From an uncultured Collinsella sp. (GTDB lineage: Bacteria > Actinomycetota > Coriobacteriia > Coriobacteriales > Coriobacteriaceae), in contig CABUUK010000041.1 of NCBI GenBank assembly GCA_902494765.1, positions 1 through 21,411 of the forward strand: 21,411 nt of DNA, written 5' to 3'. The notes under the pieces are model-generated. The model saw nothing but the letters and a program-made list of their open reading frames with translations, was not told the DNA's origin and ran no database searches. The stretch's first letter is position 1, and each line of letters starts with the position of its first letter. Position numbers and translations under genes: made by a program. Positions 7,382-14,907 of the stretch are shown here, in pieces.

Positions 7382-7387
7382 TATACT
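7382..7387 (+). promoter_or_regulatory. Possible -10 box for the second fruK
   Basis: TATACT lies 35 bases before the ATG at 7422 and after a strong terminator, so a promoter is expected here. No good -35 is seen at 16-18 bases. Confidence 0.35.
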
Positions 7388-7421
7388 TTCATCAACACGT
7401 TGCTTCGTGAAAGGAACATTC

Positions 7422-8354
7422 ATGATTTACACGCTCACTGCAAATCCCGCCATTGACTACAACATCGCCTGCGACGGTCTTGCTGCCAACACCGTCACGC
7501 GTACCCGCAACGCCGTCTACACGCCCAACGGCAAGGGCCTCAACGTCTCGTTTACGCTCGACCACTACGGCGTCGACACCACGATCCTGGGCTTTTTCGC
7601 CGGTTTCTCGGGCGAGTTTATCGTTAAGGGCGCCGAGGCCCTGGGCGTGCCCGTCAAGCCCGTGTGGACCGACGGCATTACGCGCGTCAATGTGTTCCTC
7701 AACGCCGGCCCCGACACCGAGTACAACATGGTCAACGCCGGTGCCGCTATCAACGAGGCCAACGAGCAGGAGATGTTTGAGCTCATCGATTCGCTCGATG
7801 ACATGACCTGCCTGGTCATCAGCGGCTCGCTGCCCCCCAACACTTCCGAGGGCTTCCTGGCCGAGGTCCTTCGCCGCGTCAAGGCCAAGGGGGCCGAGTT
7901 CGTCCTCGACATCTCGAGCCATCAGCTGGCAGACCTCATTGCCATGGAGCCGCTGCTGATTAAGCCCAACGACGACGAGCTGCTCGATATCTTTGGCATT
8001 AAGGTGAGCGGTGGCGACGACGAGTCCGTCAAGGGCGCGATGGCCGAGCTGCACGCCAAGGGCGCCAAGAACGTGCTGCTGACCCTTGGTGGCGCCGGTG
8101 CGTACTTCTCCAACGGCGAGCACATCTGGTTTGCCAATCGCACCTTCGACGTCAAGCTGCTGTCGACGGTGTGCGCCGGCGATTCCTCGCTGGCCGCCTT
8201 CCTGTCCGTGTGGCACGACGCTCCCGAGCGCGTCGAGGACGCCCTGCGCCTGTCGATGGCCACCGGCGCCAACGTTGTCGAGTGCCCCGGTCTGGGCGAT
8301 TTTGCCAAGGTGGACGAATATAAGAAGCACATCGAGGTTCGCCAGGTCTGCTAG
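7422..8354 (+). CDS. fruK: 1-phosphofructokinase, PfkB family (second of two)
   Basis: A 310-residue paralogue of the preceding kinase, with the same motif order: MIYTLTANPAIDYN, NGKGLNVSFTLDHYGVDT, VWTDGITRVNVF, VISGSLPPN, LIKPNDDELLDI and the catalytic STVCAGDSSLAAFL. Here the residue after AGD is the usual Ser. I chose the ATG at 7422 (AAAGGA eight bases upstream) over an in-frame GTG at 7407. The gene has its own terminator and lies behind the terminator of the first copy, so the two can be regulated apart. Side by side the two are clearly related but not identical, so this is an older duplication. It may have diverged towards another ketohexose phosphate; the sequence alone does not show which. 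Confidence 0.86.
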   Translation: MIYTLTANPAIDYNIACDGLAANTVTRTRNAVYTPNGKGLNVSFTLDHYGVDTTILGFFAGFSGEFIVKGAEALGVPVKPVWTDGITRVNVFLNAGPDTEYNMVNAGAAINEANEQEMFELIDSLDDMTCLVISGSLPPNTSEGFLAEVLRRVKAKGAEFVLDISSHQLADLIAMEPLLIKPNDDELLDIFGIKVSGGDDESVKGAMAELHAKGAKNVLLTLGGAGAYFSNGEHIWFANRTFDVKLLSTVCAGDSSLAAFLSVWHDAPERVEDALRLSMATGANVVECPGLGDFAKVDEYKKHIEVRQVC

Positions 8355-8376
8355 CAGCATCGATACAACGTTGCCG

Positions 8377-8412
8377 AACACCCGCTTTGGATTAACAAGG
8401 CGGGTGTTTTTT
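8377..8412 (+). terminator. Rho-independent terminator of the second fruK
   Basis: AACACCCGC (8377-8385) pairs with GCGGGTGTT (8400-8408), and three further pairs run inward. The T run is 8407-8412. Confidence 0.92.
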
Positions 8413-8549
8413 GCGCGCTTTCCACTTGAGGCGTTAATTGTCCCGTTCGTTCGAATCTTCGAAGCAATTGCGTGTGCGCGCTTTCTCGTTTCTTGCTAGA
8501 CTTCTTGAGAACCATCGATTAACGCTCGCAAGTGCAGGAGGCCATAGGC

Positions 8550-9944
8550 ATGTGCAATGTTTCGCTCAACGGTACGCAACCGTCCGATGCCTCCATCCGC
8601 GTCCTGCGTGCGCTCGAGGCAGCCGGTCTTGAGGCTTGGTACGTGGGCGGTTGGGTGCGCGACGCCCTGATGGGTTGCCCCAGCCACGATGTTGATATGT
8701 GCTGTAGCGGCCTGTGGCAGGAGTCCAAGGCGGCGCTCGAGGCCGCTGGTATCGCGGTCGTGGAGTCGGGCATTAAATTTGGCGGAATCACGGCTATTTC
8801 CGATGGCGAGCGTATCGAGGTCACCACGTACCGTCTGGATGGCTTTTACACCGATGGTCGCCATCCCCAGAGTGTGGAGCGTGCCGCCTCGCTTGAGGAC
8901 GATCTGGCGCGCCGCGACTTTACCGTCAACGCCATGGCCTGGCATCCCGAGCGCGGGCTTGTCGACCGCTACGACGGCCAGGGTGACTTGGAGCGCAAGC
9001 TGATTCGCGCTGTCGGCGATCCCAAGCGTCGCTTTAACGAGGACGCCCTGCGCATGCTGCGTGCGGTACGCTTTGCCTGCCGCCTGGACTTTATGATTGA
9101 GCCCGAGACTAAGCGCGCGCTTGCCGAGTGCGCGCCGCTGCTCGATGCCGTGGCGCGTGAGCGTGTGGGTATTGAGCTCGAGGGCATTCTTTCGACCGGT
9201 CATGGGGGAGACGCGATGCTGCGCTATCCCGAGCTCATCTGCGCCGCTATGCCCGAGCTGGCCCCGGCCCGTGGCTTTGACCAGCGTAGCGTCTACCATG
9301 CCTTTAACATCTACGAACATATCGCCCGTGTGCTGACGGTGGCAGGGGAGCTGGCGCTGTGCGACGGCGTCGCGCCCTCGTCGAGCCTTATGTGGGCGGC
9401 GTTTTTGCACGATGTGTCCAAGCCCGATTGCTTTACGGTCGATCACGCCGGTAGCGGACACTTCTACGGTCATCCCGAGCTCGGCGCCAAGAAAGCGCGA
9501 GTCATTATGGATCGCCTGGCGCTCTCGCACGACCTGGTGCGCAACGTGTGCCTGCTCATCAAATATCACGACAAGCCGCTGCGCCCCGAGCGCTCCTGCC
9601 TGCTCAATATGATGCGCGCGCTTTCGGGCGAGGGCGTCGACACGCCGCGTTTGATGGACGAGCTCATGGATCTTAAGCGTGCCGACACGCTCGGCAAGGC
9701 CCCGTCGTGCTTCTATTACGTTGAGACGATTGAGGAGATGCGCGCGATGGCGCACGAGCTGCTGAAGGCGGGGGAGCCCTATACGCTCAAGATGCTCGCC
9801 ATCAACGGCGGCGACCTGATTCGTGCCGGAGTCAAGCCCGGGCCGGAACTGGGGCAGCTACTCAACTCCGCCCTCGACGCCGTGATCGAAGACAACATCC
9901 CCAACGAGCGCGAAGCTCTTTTGGTCCATGTCAACTTGAATTAG
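8550..9944 (+). CDS. cca: CCA-adding tRNA nucleotidyltransferase with HD domain
   Basis: A 464-residue enzyme that adds or repairs the 3' CCA end of tRNA. The N-terminal class II polymerase-beta-type head carries GGWVRDALMGCPSHDVDM, including the DVD metal-binding pair. It is followed by RRDFTVNAMAWHP and NEDALRMLRAVRFACRLDF, the family's neck motifs. A C-terminal HD domain shows FLHDVSKPD and later LIKYHDKPLRP; HDVSK replaces the common HDxGK. The ATG at 8550 has a full AGGAGG (8536-8541) eight bases upstream, preferred over a GTG at 8532. It stands alone between terminators. The two tRNA genes downstream already encode CCA, so here the enzyme would mainly repair ends. Confidence 0.92.
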   Translation: MCNVSLNGTQPSDASIRVLRALEAAGLEAWYVGGWVRDALMGCPSHDVDMCCSGLWQESKAALEAAGIAVVESGIKFGGITAISDGERIEVTTYRLDGFYTDGRHPQSVERAASLEDDLARRDFTVNAMAWHPERGLVDRYDGQGDLERKLIRAVGDPKRRFNEDALRMLRAVRFACRLDFMIEPETKRALAECAPLLDAVARERVGIELEGILSTGHGGDAMLRYPELICAAMPELAPARGFDQRSVYHAFNIYEHIARVLTVAGELALCDGVAPSSSLMWAAFLHDVSKPDCFTVDHAGSGHFYGHPELGAKKARVIMDRLALSHDLVRNVCLLIKYHDKPLRPERSCLLNMMRALSGEGVDTPRLMDELMDLKRADTLGKAPSCFYYVETIEEMRAMAHELLKAGEPYTLKMLAINGGDLIRAGVKPGPELGQLLNSALDAVIEDNIPNEREALLVHVNLN

Positions 9945-9974
9945 CTACCCAGTTTACCTGTGTGTTCCATAACC

Positions 9975-9993
9975 TGCCGACAATTTTTCGGCA
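9975..9993 (+). terminator. Weak terminator after cca
   Basis: TGCCGA (9975-9980) pairs with TCGGCA (9988-9993) around a T-rich 7-nt loop. Only a short AT-rich tail follows, so efficiency is uncertain. Confidence 0.45.
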
Positions 9994-10008
9994 ATTTGGA
10001 ATTTCTTC

Positions 10009-10037
10009 TTGCGCTTACGTTTTTTGTCCCGTAATAT
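10009..10037 (+). promoter_or_regulatory. Promoter of the tRNA-Glu pair
   Basis: TTGCGC (10009-10014) and TAATAT (10032-10037) are separated by exactly 17 bases, 34 bases before the first tRNA. This is the best sigma-70-type promoter match in the window. Confidence 0.6.
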
Positions 10038-10071
10038 ATTTCCTCGCAGCACGGCAGTGCAGATGTCATGT

Positions 10072-10148
10072 GGCCCGTTCGTCTAGCGGTTTAGGACGCC
10101 GCCCTCTCAAGGCGGAGATCACCAGTTCGAAACTGGTACGGGCTACCA
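10072..10148 (+). tRNA. tRNA-Glu (anticodon CTC), copy 1
   Basis: A 77-base cloverleaf. The acceptor strand GGCCCGT pairs with ACGGGCT (first pair G-T), followed by discriminator A and an encoded CCA. The anticodon stem CCGCC/GGCGG holds loop CTCTCAA, giving anticodon CTC. The T arm is CCAG/CTGG with loop TTCGAAA. It is followed 22 bases later by a near-identical copy on the same transcript. Confidence 0.96.
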
Positions 10149-10170
10149 CTTCTTTTCTGCTGAGGCTTAT

Positions 10171-10247
10171 GGCCCGTTCGTCTAGCGGTTTAGGACGCCG
10201 CCCTCTCAAGGCGGAGATCACCAGTTCGAATCTGGTACGGGCTACCA
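10171..10247 (+). tRNA. tRNA-Glu (anticodon CTC), copy 2
   Basis: This matches the first tRNA throughout its 77 bases except for one T-loop base: the loop reads TTCGAAT here and TTCGAAA in copy 1. Anticodon CTC and the encoded CCA end are the same. The pair is probably co-transcribed and then processed. Confidence 0.96.
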
Positions 10248-10257
10248 CGCATCTGAT

Positions 10258-10289
10258 ACCCGGACTTCCCATGGAAGGCCGGGTTTTTT
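10258..10289 (+). terminator. Rho-independent terminator of the tRNA transcript
   Basis: ACCCGG (10258-10263) pairs with CCGGGT (10279-10284), with an inner CTTCC/GGAAG stem, followed by a T run to 10289. It lies 10 bases after the second tRNA. Confidence 0.9.
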
Positions 10290-10358
10290 ATTTTCAAACA
10301 ACCGTCTGCAATTCCCGTTTGAACCAGAGCTTTGCGTTCTGCTTATGGCCCTTACGGG

Positions 10359-10376
10359 TACAATATCCAAGATATT
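10359..10376 (+). promoter_or_regulatory. Possible -10 box and operator before the flippase-like gene
   Basis: TACAAT (10359-10364) is a reasonable -10 box, 33 bases before the start at 10398; no good -35 is seen at standard spacing. It overlaps a perfect palindrome, AATATC-CAA-GATATT (10362-10376), at a position suited to a repressor. Function is inferred from symmetry and place only. Confidence 0.3.
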
Positions 10377-10397
10377 TTGACTGTTAGAAGGAGTCTC

Positions 10398-11705
10398 ATG
10401 ACGGAGTCCTCTCAGCATACGTCTAAGCCCCAGGTCGAGGTTGAGGCCTCGGGCGGAGATGACAATAAGAGCGCACGCCGCGGCGCCATCTTTATCGGCG
10501 TCGTGCTGGTGGGTTATATCGTCTATCTGGTGGTAACCGGGCAGATGGGGCAGTTCTGGGCCGCAATGTCGAGCGTCCAGGCGCCTTGGCTCGCTGCTGC
10601 ATGCTTTTGCATGTTCCTGTACCTGTTCTTTGGCATTGTGGCCTATGCGATCGCTGTCTGGCTCGACCCCAATTCACCCGTCGGCATTCGCGACCTCATT
10701 TCGGTCGAGGCGAGCGGCATCTTCTTTGGCAACCTCACACCTATGATGATGGGCTCGACTCCTGCTCAGATCTACCGCCTGACCAAGGCGGGCCAAAATG
10801 TCGGCGAGGCCGGAGCCACGCAATTCACGCGCTTTATCGTGTATCAGTTTGGCCTCGTTGCCTGGGGCGCTATCCTACTGCTTGCTCGCATGCCGTTTTT
10901 TGCCGAGCGCTATGGCGACATGACGCTGCTGTGCGTCTTTAGCTTTGGTGGGCACTGCTGCATCTTGCTTGGCATCTTCGCCGTCGCGCTCATGCCTAAG
11001 ACCGTCACGCGCGTCGCCCACTGCATCATCAATTGGCTTGAGCGCATTGGTGTCTCGGCCACTAAGATCGAGGGATGGCGCACGTTTGTCGATGGCGAGA
11101 TCTACTCCTTCTCCGAGAAGTTCAAGCTTTCAGCCGGACATTTTTCTTCCATGCTGCTCACTGTGTTTATCACCATGCTGCAGCTCGCGTTTTTCTATCT
11201 GGTTCCGTATTTCCTAATGCTTGCCTTTGGCCACCACGAGGTCGACTTTTTCTCGGTCATGGCCGCGAGCGCCTTTGTCCAGTTGCTGAGCTCTGCGGTC
11301 CCCTTGCCCGGTGGAACTGGTGGCGCTGAGGGCGGCTTTGCATTGTTCTTGGTTCATTTCTTTGGGTCGGCTTCGACCGCCGGCTATCTGCTGTGGCGTC
11401 TCATTACGTTTATTGCCCCTACCATTTTGGCTGCGCCTCTGCTGGGACTTAAGAGCGCCCACAACGAGAGCATCCATGCGCGCTGGGATCGTGTGATGCG
11501 CAAGCTCGGCCGCACGCCTCAGACGCCCTCTGCGCCCACTAAGCCGCACCCCACGAATGCTGTTACCGTTGATCCCAGGAAGCACGCTCAGAAGGCTTCT
11601 GGGACCGCTAAGCCGGCTCATAAAGCCTATGTGCGCCAGACAGGCGATGGTATTCGCGTATCTCCGTCGGCACTTAATAAGAAGAAGCATCCTAAGTCGC
11701 AGTAG
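10398..11705 (+). CDS. Flippase-like integral membrane protein (LPG synthase TM family)
   Basis: A 435-residue membrane protein of the family of uncharacterised flippase-like proteins, related to the membrane half of MprF. Hydrophobic spans begin at IFIGVVLVGYIVYLVV and WLAAACFCMFLYLFFGIVAY and recur to about residue 360. Family features are the NLTPMMMGSTPAQIYRL segment and SSAVPLPGGTGGAEGGFALF near the end of the membrane part. The last 75 or so residues form a basic Pro, Thr and Lys-rich tail, probably cytoplasmic. It lacks the soluble lysyl-transferase domain of full MprF, so transport or flipping of a lipid or lipid-linked glycan is more likely than aminoacylation. The ATG has AAGGAG six bases upstream. 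It appears to be a single-gene transcript; the substrate is unknown. Confidence 0.8.
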   Translation: MTESSQHTSKPQVEVEASGGDDNKSARRGAIFIGVVLVGYIVYLVVTGQMGQFWAAMSSVQAPWLAAACFCMFLYLFFGIVAYAIAVWLDPNSPVGIRDLISVEASGIFFGNLTPMMMGSTPAQIYRLTKAGQNVGEAGATQFTRFIVYQFGLVAWGAILLLARMPFFAERYGDMTLLCVFSFGGHCCILLGIFAVALMPKTVTRVAHCIINWLERIGVSATKIEGWRTFVDGEIYSFSEKFKLSAGHFSSMLLTVFITMLQLAFFYLVPYFLMLAFGHHEVDFFSVMAASAFVQLLSSAVPLPGGTGGAEGGFALFLVHFFGSASTAGYLLWRLITFIAPTILAAPLLGLKSAHNESIHARWDRVMRKLGRTPQTPSAPTKPHPTNAVTVDPRKHAQKASGTAKPAHKAYVRQTGDGIRVSPSALNKKKHPKSQ

Positions 11706-11754
11706 GGCAGTCGTGCGTTCTTCATGACGCGGGGCATATTTGTGCCGTATGGGG

Positions 11755-11778
11755 GATAATCCTCTTACGTAGATTATC
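11755..11778. promoter_or_regulatory. Candidate operator of the TetR-family regulator
   Basis: The inverted repeat GATAAT (11755-11760) and ATTATC (11773-11778) has a 12-nt spacer and ends 43 bases before the regulator's start. TetR-family proteins often repress their own genes from such sites. The link is inferred. Confidence 0.35.
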
Positions 11779-11821
11779 TCTCATCTGTTGATGAATGCTC
11801 GCATATCGAAGGGACACGCCC

Positions 11822-12433
11822 ATGGCAACCAGCAAACCGCGTCTTGACCGCCGCATCGTTCGCAGCCGCAATGCCATCCTTTCTGCTTTCGAGCGCCTGC
11901 TCATGGAAAAGCCGTTGGCAGACATTACGGTGAGTGCCATCGCGCGCGAGGCCAATGTCGACCGCAAGACTTTTTACGTTCACTTTGGTACGGTTGACGG
12001 CCTGCTCGATGCCATTGCCGTCGATGTTGTGGAGATGATTGTCGACTCGGTCGAGAAAACGCTTGCTTCCATGGACGGCGACACCAACGAGCGCGCCCTT
12101 GGCGCGGCGGCGACCTTCTTTAAAACCGTTAACGAGGCGCTGTGCAACAACCTCGTGCTCAATCGTCAGCTGATCGAGAACATACCGCTCGATGATTTTA
12201 TGGCTCGTCTTCGTGCACCGCTCGAGCACGAGATTGCCGAGCGCGATCTGCTGCCCCAAGGTCTCAAGGACGAGATGTTCGACTACTATCTGGCGTTTTT
12301 GCTGTCGGGTATTATCGGTATCTATCGCACGTGGGCGCTGTCTGACGGCTCGGTTCCTATTGAGCGCGTCTCTGAGGTCGCCAACGATCTGACCCTCAAT
12401 GGCCTGTCGAGTCTGGAATCTCGTTTGGATTAG
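11822..12433 (+). CDS. TetR/AcrR-family transcriptional regulator
   Basis: A 203-residue regulator. The N-terminal helix-turn-helix (about residues 10-60) shows the family pattern ILSAFERLLMEKPLADITVSAIAREANVDRKTFYVHFGTVDGLLDAI. The rest is a helical ligand-binding domain with a hydrophobic segment, YLAFLLSGIIGIYRTWALS. The ATG has GAAGGGA about eight bases upstream; an in-frame start nine codons earlier lacks this. No target is adjacent: upstream is the flippase-like gene on the same strand, and just downstream is a transposase fragment, so its former neighbour may have been lost or replaced. Ligand unknown. Confidence 0.85.
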   Translation: MATSKPRLDRRIVRSRNAILSAFERLLMEKPLADITVSAIAREANVDRKTFYVHFGTVDGLLDAIAVDVVEMIVDSVEKTLASMDGDTNERALGAAATFFKTVNEALCNNLVLNRQLIENIPLDDFMARLRAPLEHEIAERDLLPQGLKDEMFDYYLAFLLSGIIGIYRTWALSDGSVPIERVSEVANDLTLNGLSSLESRLD

Positions 12434-12435
12434 GC

Positions 12436-12519
12436 CTAGTTGAGCTCGTCGGCGTGGAAATTCCTGTTCACGAGGTTCTCCGGCGCCTTGGAGACCTCGC
12501 CGGCGTAGGAGCTGTAGCC
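12436..12519 (-). pseudogene. Fragment of an IS3-family transposase (OrfB)
   Basis: On the minus strand, 27 codons read GYSSYAGEVSKAPENL then VNRNFHADELN and end at TAG (12436-12438); a TAA lies directly upstream in the same frame. The pattern SYxGEVxKxxxNLVNRxFxAD is that of IS3/IS150-type OrfB just before the catalytic core, where one expects WVTDITEF. All the rest of the transposase and both IS ends are missing. It sits two bases after the TetR gene and 26 bases before the ABC ATPase gene, at the join between the two unlike halves of the window. The call rests on a short match from memory. Confidence 0.6.
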
Positions 12520-12545
12520 TTAGGATCCTTAAATGAAAGTCCAGT

Positions 12546-13862
12546 TTATCCTTCCCACTCCAATTGGGAATCCTCCGATGCACCTTCGCACGCTCGCATG
12601 ACCTCGATACCATGCGAGCGTGCGAATTCGACGAGCTCTGCGTTGCGGGCGTTTATGGTGCCGAAGGCGGCGGGGCACACGATAAGGCGCGCACAGTGGA
12701 CGAGGAGCTCTTTGGCGCGGGCTATGGTTTTATCCCCGATCGGCTCGAAGGCGCGCTCGGCCACGCATTCCGTCGCCAGGTCGCGCGCGAGCTCGCAGTC
12801 GATGTCCCCTTCGTGCAGAACGCCCGCGTAGAACGCCTTGCCCTGCCGGATGAGCTGGCGAAACACAGCCGACCCCGTACCTGCGCCGGCGATGACGAAC
12901 GTGTGCGCATCACCGTGTGGGCGCCCAATTTCCACGCTGCCGAAGCGCTCGTTGAAGGTGCCATGCTGAAGGCCGTAGAGCTCGCCAATTGTCTCGCGCG
13001 TGAATATGTTCTCGGGTGCGCCGGCGCGGAAGACCCGGCCGTCCTTCACGCAAATCACCTTGTCGGCGCTTTTCTGCGCGAGCTCGAGTTCGTGGATGGA
13101 CATGATGACAGCCACATTCCGCGATTTCGCAAGGTGGCGAAGTATTCGCAGCAGGTCGATCTGGTAGCGGATATCGAGATACGACGTGGGCTCGTCGAGC
13201 ACGAGCACACGCGGATCCTGCGCGATGGCGCGTGCGAGCATGACGCGCTGGCGTTGCCCATCGCTTATCTGCATGAAGTCGCGCTCGGCGAGCTCTTCCA
13301 CATGTGCGGTTTTCATTGCCTCGTCGACCCGACTATGGTCGTCGGGCGAGAGTGTGCCCATTCGCCCGGTGTAGGGATGTCTTCCCGCCTCTACGATATC
13401 GCGGCAGGTGAGGAGCTCGGTCCGGGGGCGATCTGTCAGCATAACGGCAAGGTTCCTTGCGAATTCCGCCGTCTTCCATCGGGAAATCTCCCGCCCGTCG
13501 AGCTCGACCGCGCCGGCAAGCGGTGCCAGATGGCGCGTGATGGTTTTCAAGATGGTCGACTTGCCCGAGCCGTTCGGCCCGATGAGCGCCACGACGTCGC
13601 CCGCGCGAACCTCCAGATCGACGCCTTCGACTACGACCTTCTTGTCGTAGCCCGCCGACAGGTCGCTTATGCGGAAAAACGGCGCTCCGTCAGCCTGCGT
13701 TTCGACCGGGGTTTCGAGGTTCGACTCCGCTCGGAGGAGGCGTTCCGCGTGCAGTTCCGCACGAGCCGAAAGTGCCTTCTGGCGCTTTCGTGCGAGCTTA
13801 GGACTGTCTAAGCACGGAATGTCCCTTCCGAGCGTTTTGGGCTGCGGCACGAATTTCCCCAT
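12546..13862 (-). CDS. ABC transporter ATPase, BtuD/FecE type, with C-terminal extension
   Basis: A 438-residue ATPase, the energy unit of the importer encoded just upstream. Walker A is GPNGSGKST (Lys101), the signature is ISDGQRQR (199-206), Walker B is VLVLDEP (219-225), and the switch histidine is His257 in SIHELEL. The start adjoins the permease stop codon with GAGG close upstream, so translation is probably coupled. Two features are odd. Residues about 18-37 (SPKLARKRQKALSARAEL) are encoded by a hairpin repeat found elsewhere in the window, before the ABC core begins near residue 62. After about residue 310 comes a further 130-residue domain (HTFVIAGAGTGSAVFRQLI, then CARLIVCPAAFGTINARN), with function unknown to me. 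Probable role: corrinoid or related tetrapyrrole uptake. Confidence 0.9.
   Translation of the reverse strand: MGKFVPQPKTLGRDIPCLDSPKLARKRQKALSARAELHAERLLRAESNLETPVETQADGAPFFRISDLSAGYDKKVVVEGVDLEVRAGDVVALIGPNGSGKSTILKTITRHLAPLAGAVELDGREISRWKTAEFARNLAVMLTDRPRTELLTCRDIVEAGRHPYTGRMGTLSPDDHSRVDEAMKTAHVEELAERDFMQISDGQRQRVMLARAIAQDPRVLVLDEPTSYLDIRYQIDLLRILRHLAKSRNVAVIMSIHELELAQKSADKVICVKDGRVFRAGAPENIFTRETIGELYGLQHGTFNERFGSVEIGRPHGDAHTFVIAGAGTGSAVFRQLIRQGKAFYAGVLHEGDIDCELARDLATECVAERAFEPIGDKTIARAKELLVHCARLIVCPAAFGTINARNAELVEFARSHGIEVMRACEGASEDSQLEWEG
13753..13807. repeat. Hairpin repeat element, copy 2 (inside the ABC ATPase gene)
   Basis: This copy begins AGTTCCGCACGAGCCGAA and ends TTCGTGCGAGC, TT, AGGACTGT, the same flanks as 3884-3937. 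The middle differs, yet CGAAAGTGCC still pairs with GGCGCTTTCG (one G-T pair). It is read through in frame by the minus-strand ATPase gene as about 18 residues. Confidence 0.75.
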
Positions 13863-14903
13863 CTACCTCACCCGCTTCTTCAACATGAGTGCGATAACCA
13901 CCGGCGCGCCGAAGATGGCGGTGACGGCGCTGATGGAAAGCTCGACGGGGGAGAACAGCGTGCGCGCGATCAAATCGCAGCCCGCGCAGAAGATGGCGCC
14001 TCCCAAGAAGCACGCAGGAATCACGCGGATGGGCTTCGACGACTTCAGCGCCGACTTAACGAGATGCGGAACCGCGATGCCTACGAACGACACCGGACCA
14101 GCGAACGCGGTCACGCAGGCGGAGAGCATGCTCGCTAGAAGGACGAGCACCACGCGGAAGCGTGCGACGTTCACGCCGACGCTTTTCGCGTAGGCTTCTC
14201 CCAGCTGGAAGGCGGAAAGGGGCTTCGATATCGCGAATACGCATGCGCTCACGGTGATCACCACGACCGCGATGACCGCGATGTCGTCCCAGCTCGAACC
14301 CGAGAAGCTACCCAAAGACCAGTTGTGCAGGTTCACGATGGACTGGTCGTCGGCGAAGGCGATGAGAAAGTTCGTCGCCGCCGAGCAGATGTATCCCACC
14401 ATGACGCCCGCCACGATGAGCATGGCCATGGAACTTATGCGCCGTGCGATGAGGAGCACGAAGCCGATGGTGATAAGCGATCCCAGAAACGCTGCGGCCA
14501 CCATGGCCGGCGAGGACATGGCCTGGTTCGCGTCCAGAAGTGCGATCATCGTAAGCGCGACGACGAACTTTGCGCCCGAGGAGACGCCCAAGATGAACGG
14601 GTCGGCGATGGGGTTGTTGAAAAACGTCTGCAGCAGGAACCCGGAAAGCGAAAGTGCCCCGCCGAGAAGCACGGCTGAAAGCACGCGCGGCAGGCGAATC
14701 TCCCAGATGACTTGGCTTTCCATGGAATTGGCCGCGCCGCCCGAAAGGATGCCGGGGATGTGGTCTGCGGGCACGAGCACGCTCCCGATGCACAGGTTGG
14801 CCCCGACGAGCACGATGAGGACAACAGCGAGCAGCGCCGTCACGACGCGACACCGTGCGACGCGCCCCGATTCGTCGTATGCCATGGAAAGTCGGCTTCT
14901 CAT
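13863..14903 (-). CDS. ABC transporter permease, BtuC/FecCD family
   Basis: A 346-residue multi-spanning permease of the B12, haem and siderophore importer family. Characteristic segments are IRLPRVLSAVLLGGALSLSG, FNNPIADPFILGVSSGAKF, WSLGSFSGSSWDD, and near the end AGPVSFVGIAVPHLVK, which contains the contact for the ATPase. The stop codon adjoins the ATPase start, and its own start lies four bases after the stop of the substrate-binding protein gene, so the three form one operon. The start at 14903 has no clear ribosome-binding site; a second Met six codons later is possible, and coupling to the upstream gene may explain this. The ligand cannot be read from the permease; the upstream B12 riboswitch points to a corrinoid or a precursor. 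Confidence 0.92.
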   Translation of the reverse strand: MRSRLSMAYDESGRVARCRVVTALLAVVLIVLVGANLCIGSVLVPADHIPGILSGGAANSMESQVIWEIRLPRVLSAVLLGGALSLSGFLLQTFFNNPIADPFILGVSSGAKFVVALTMIALLDANQAMSSPAMVAAAFLGSLITIGFVLLIARRISSMAMLIVAGVMVGYICSAATNFLIAFADDQSIVNLHNWSLGSFSGSSWDDIAVIAVVVITVSACVFAISKPLSAFQLGEAYAKSVGVNVARFRVVLVLLASMLSACVTAFAGPVSFVGIAVPHLVKSALKSSKPIRVIPACFLGGAIFCAGCDLIARTLFSPVELSISAVTAIFGAPVVIALMLKKRVR

Positions 14904-14907
14904 GGTG

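Noticed and set aside
6313..8381. Minus-strand frames of 329 codons opposite each fruK copy
   Set aside because: The two shadows resemble each other only because the plus-strand genes are paralogues; no recognisable domains.
8496..9755. Minus-strand frame of 419 codons opposite cca
   Set aside because: No motifs, and it conflicts with an intact CCA-adding enzyme that has a perfect ribosome-binding site.
10062..10390. Open frame spanning both tRNA genes
   Set aside because: It is a read-through of tRNA sequence; the cloverleaf structures explain the conservation.
12564..13811. Plus-strand frame of 415 codons opposite the ABC ATPase
   Set aside because: The minus strand has Walker A, signature and Walker B motifs in order; the plus frame has none.
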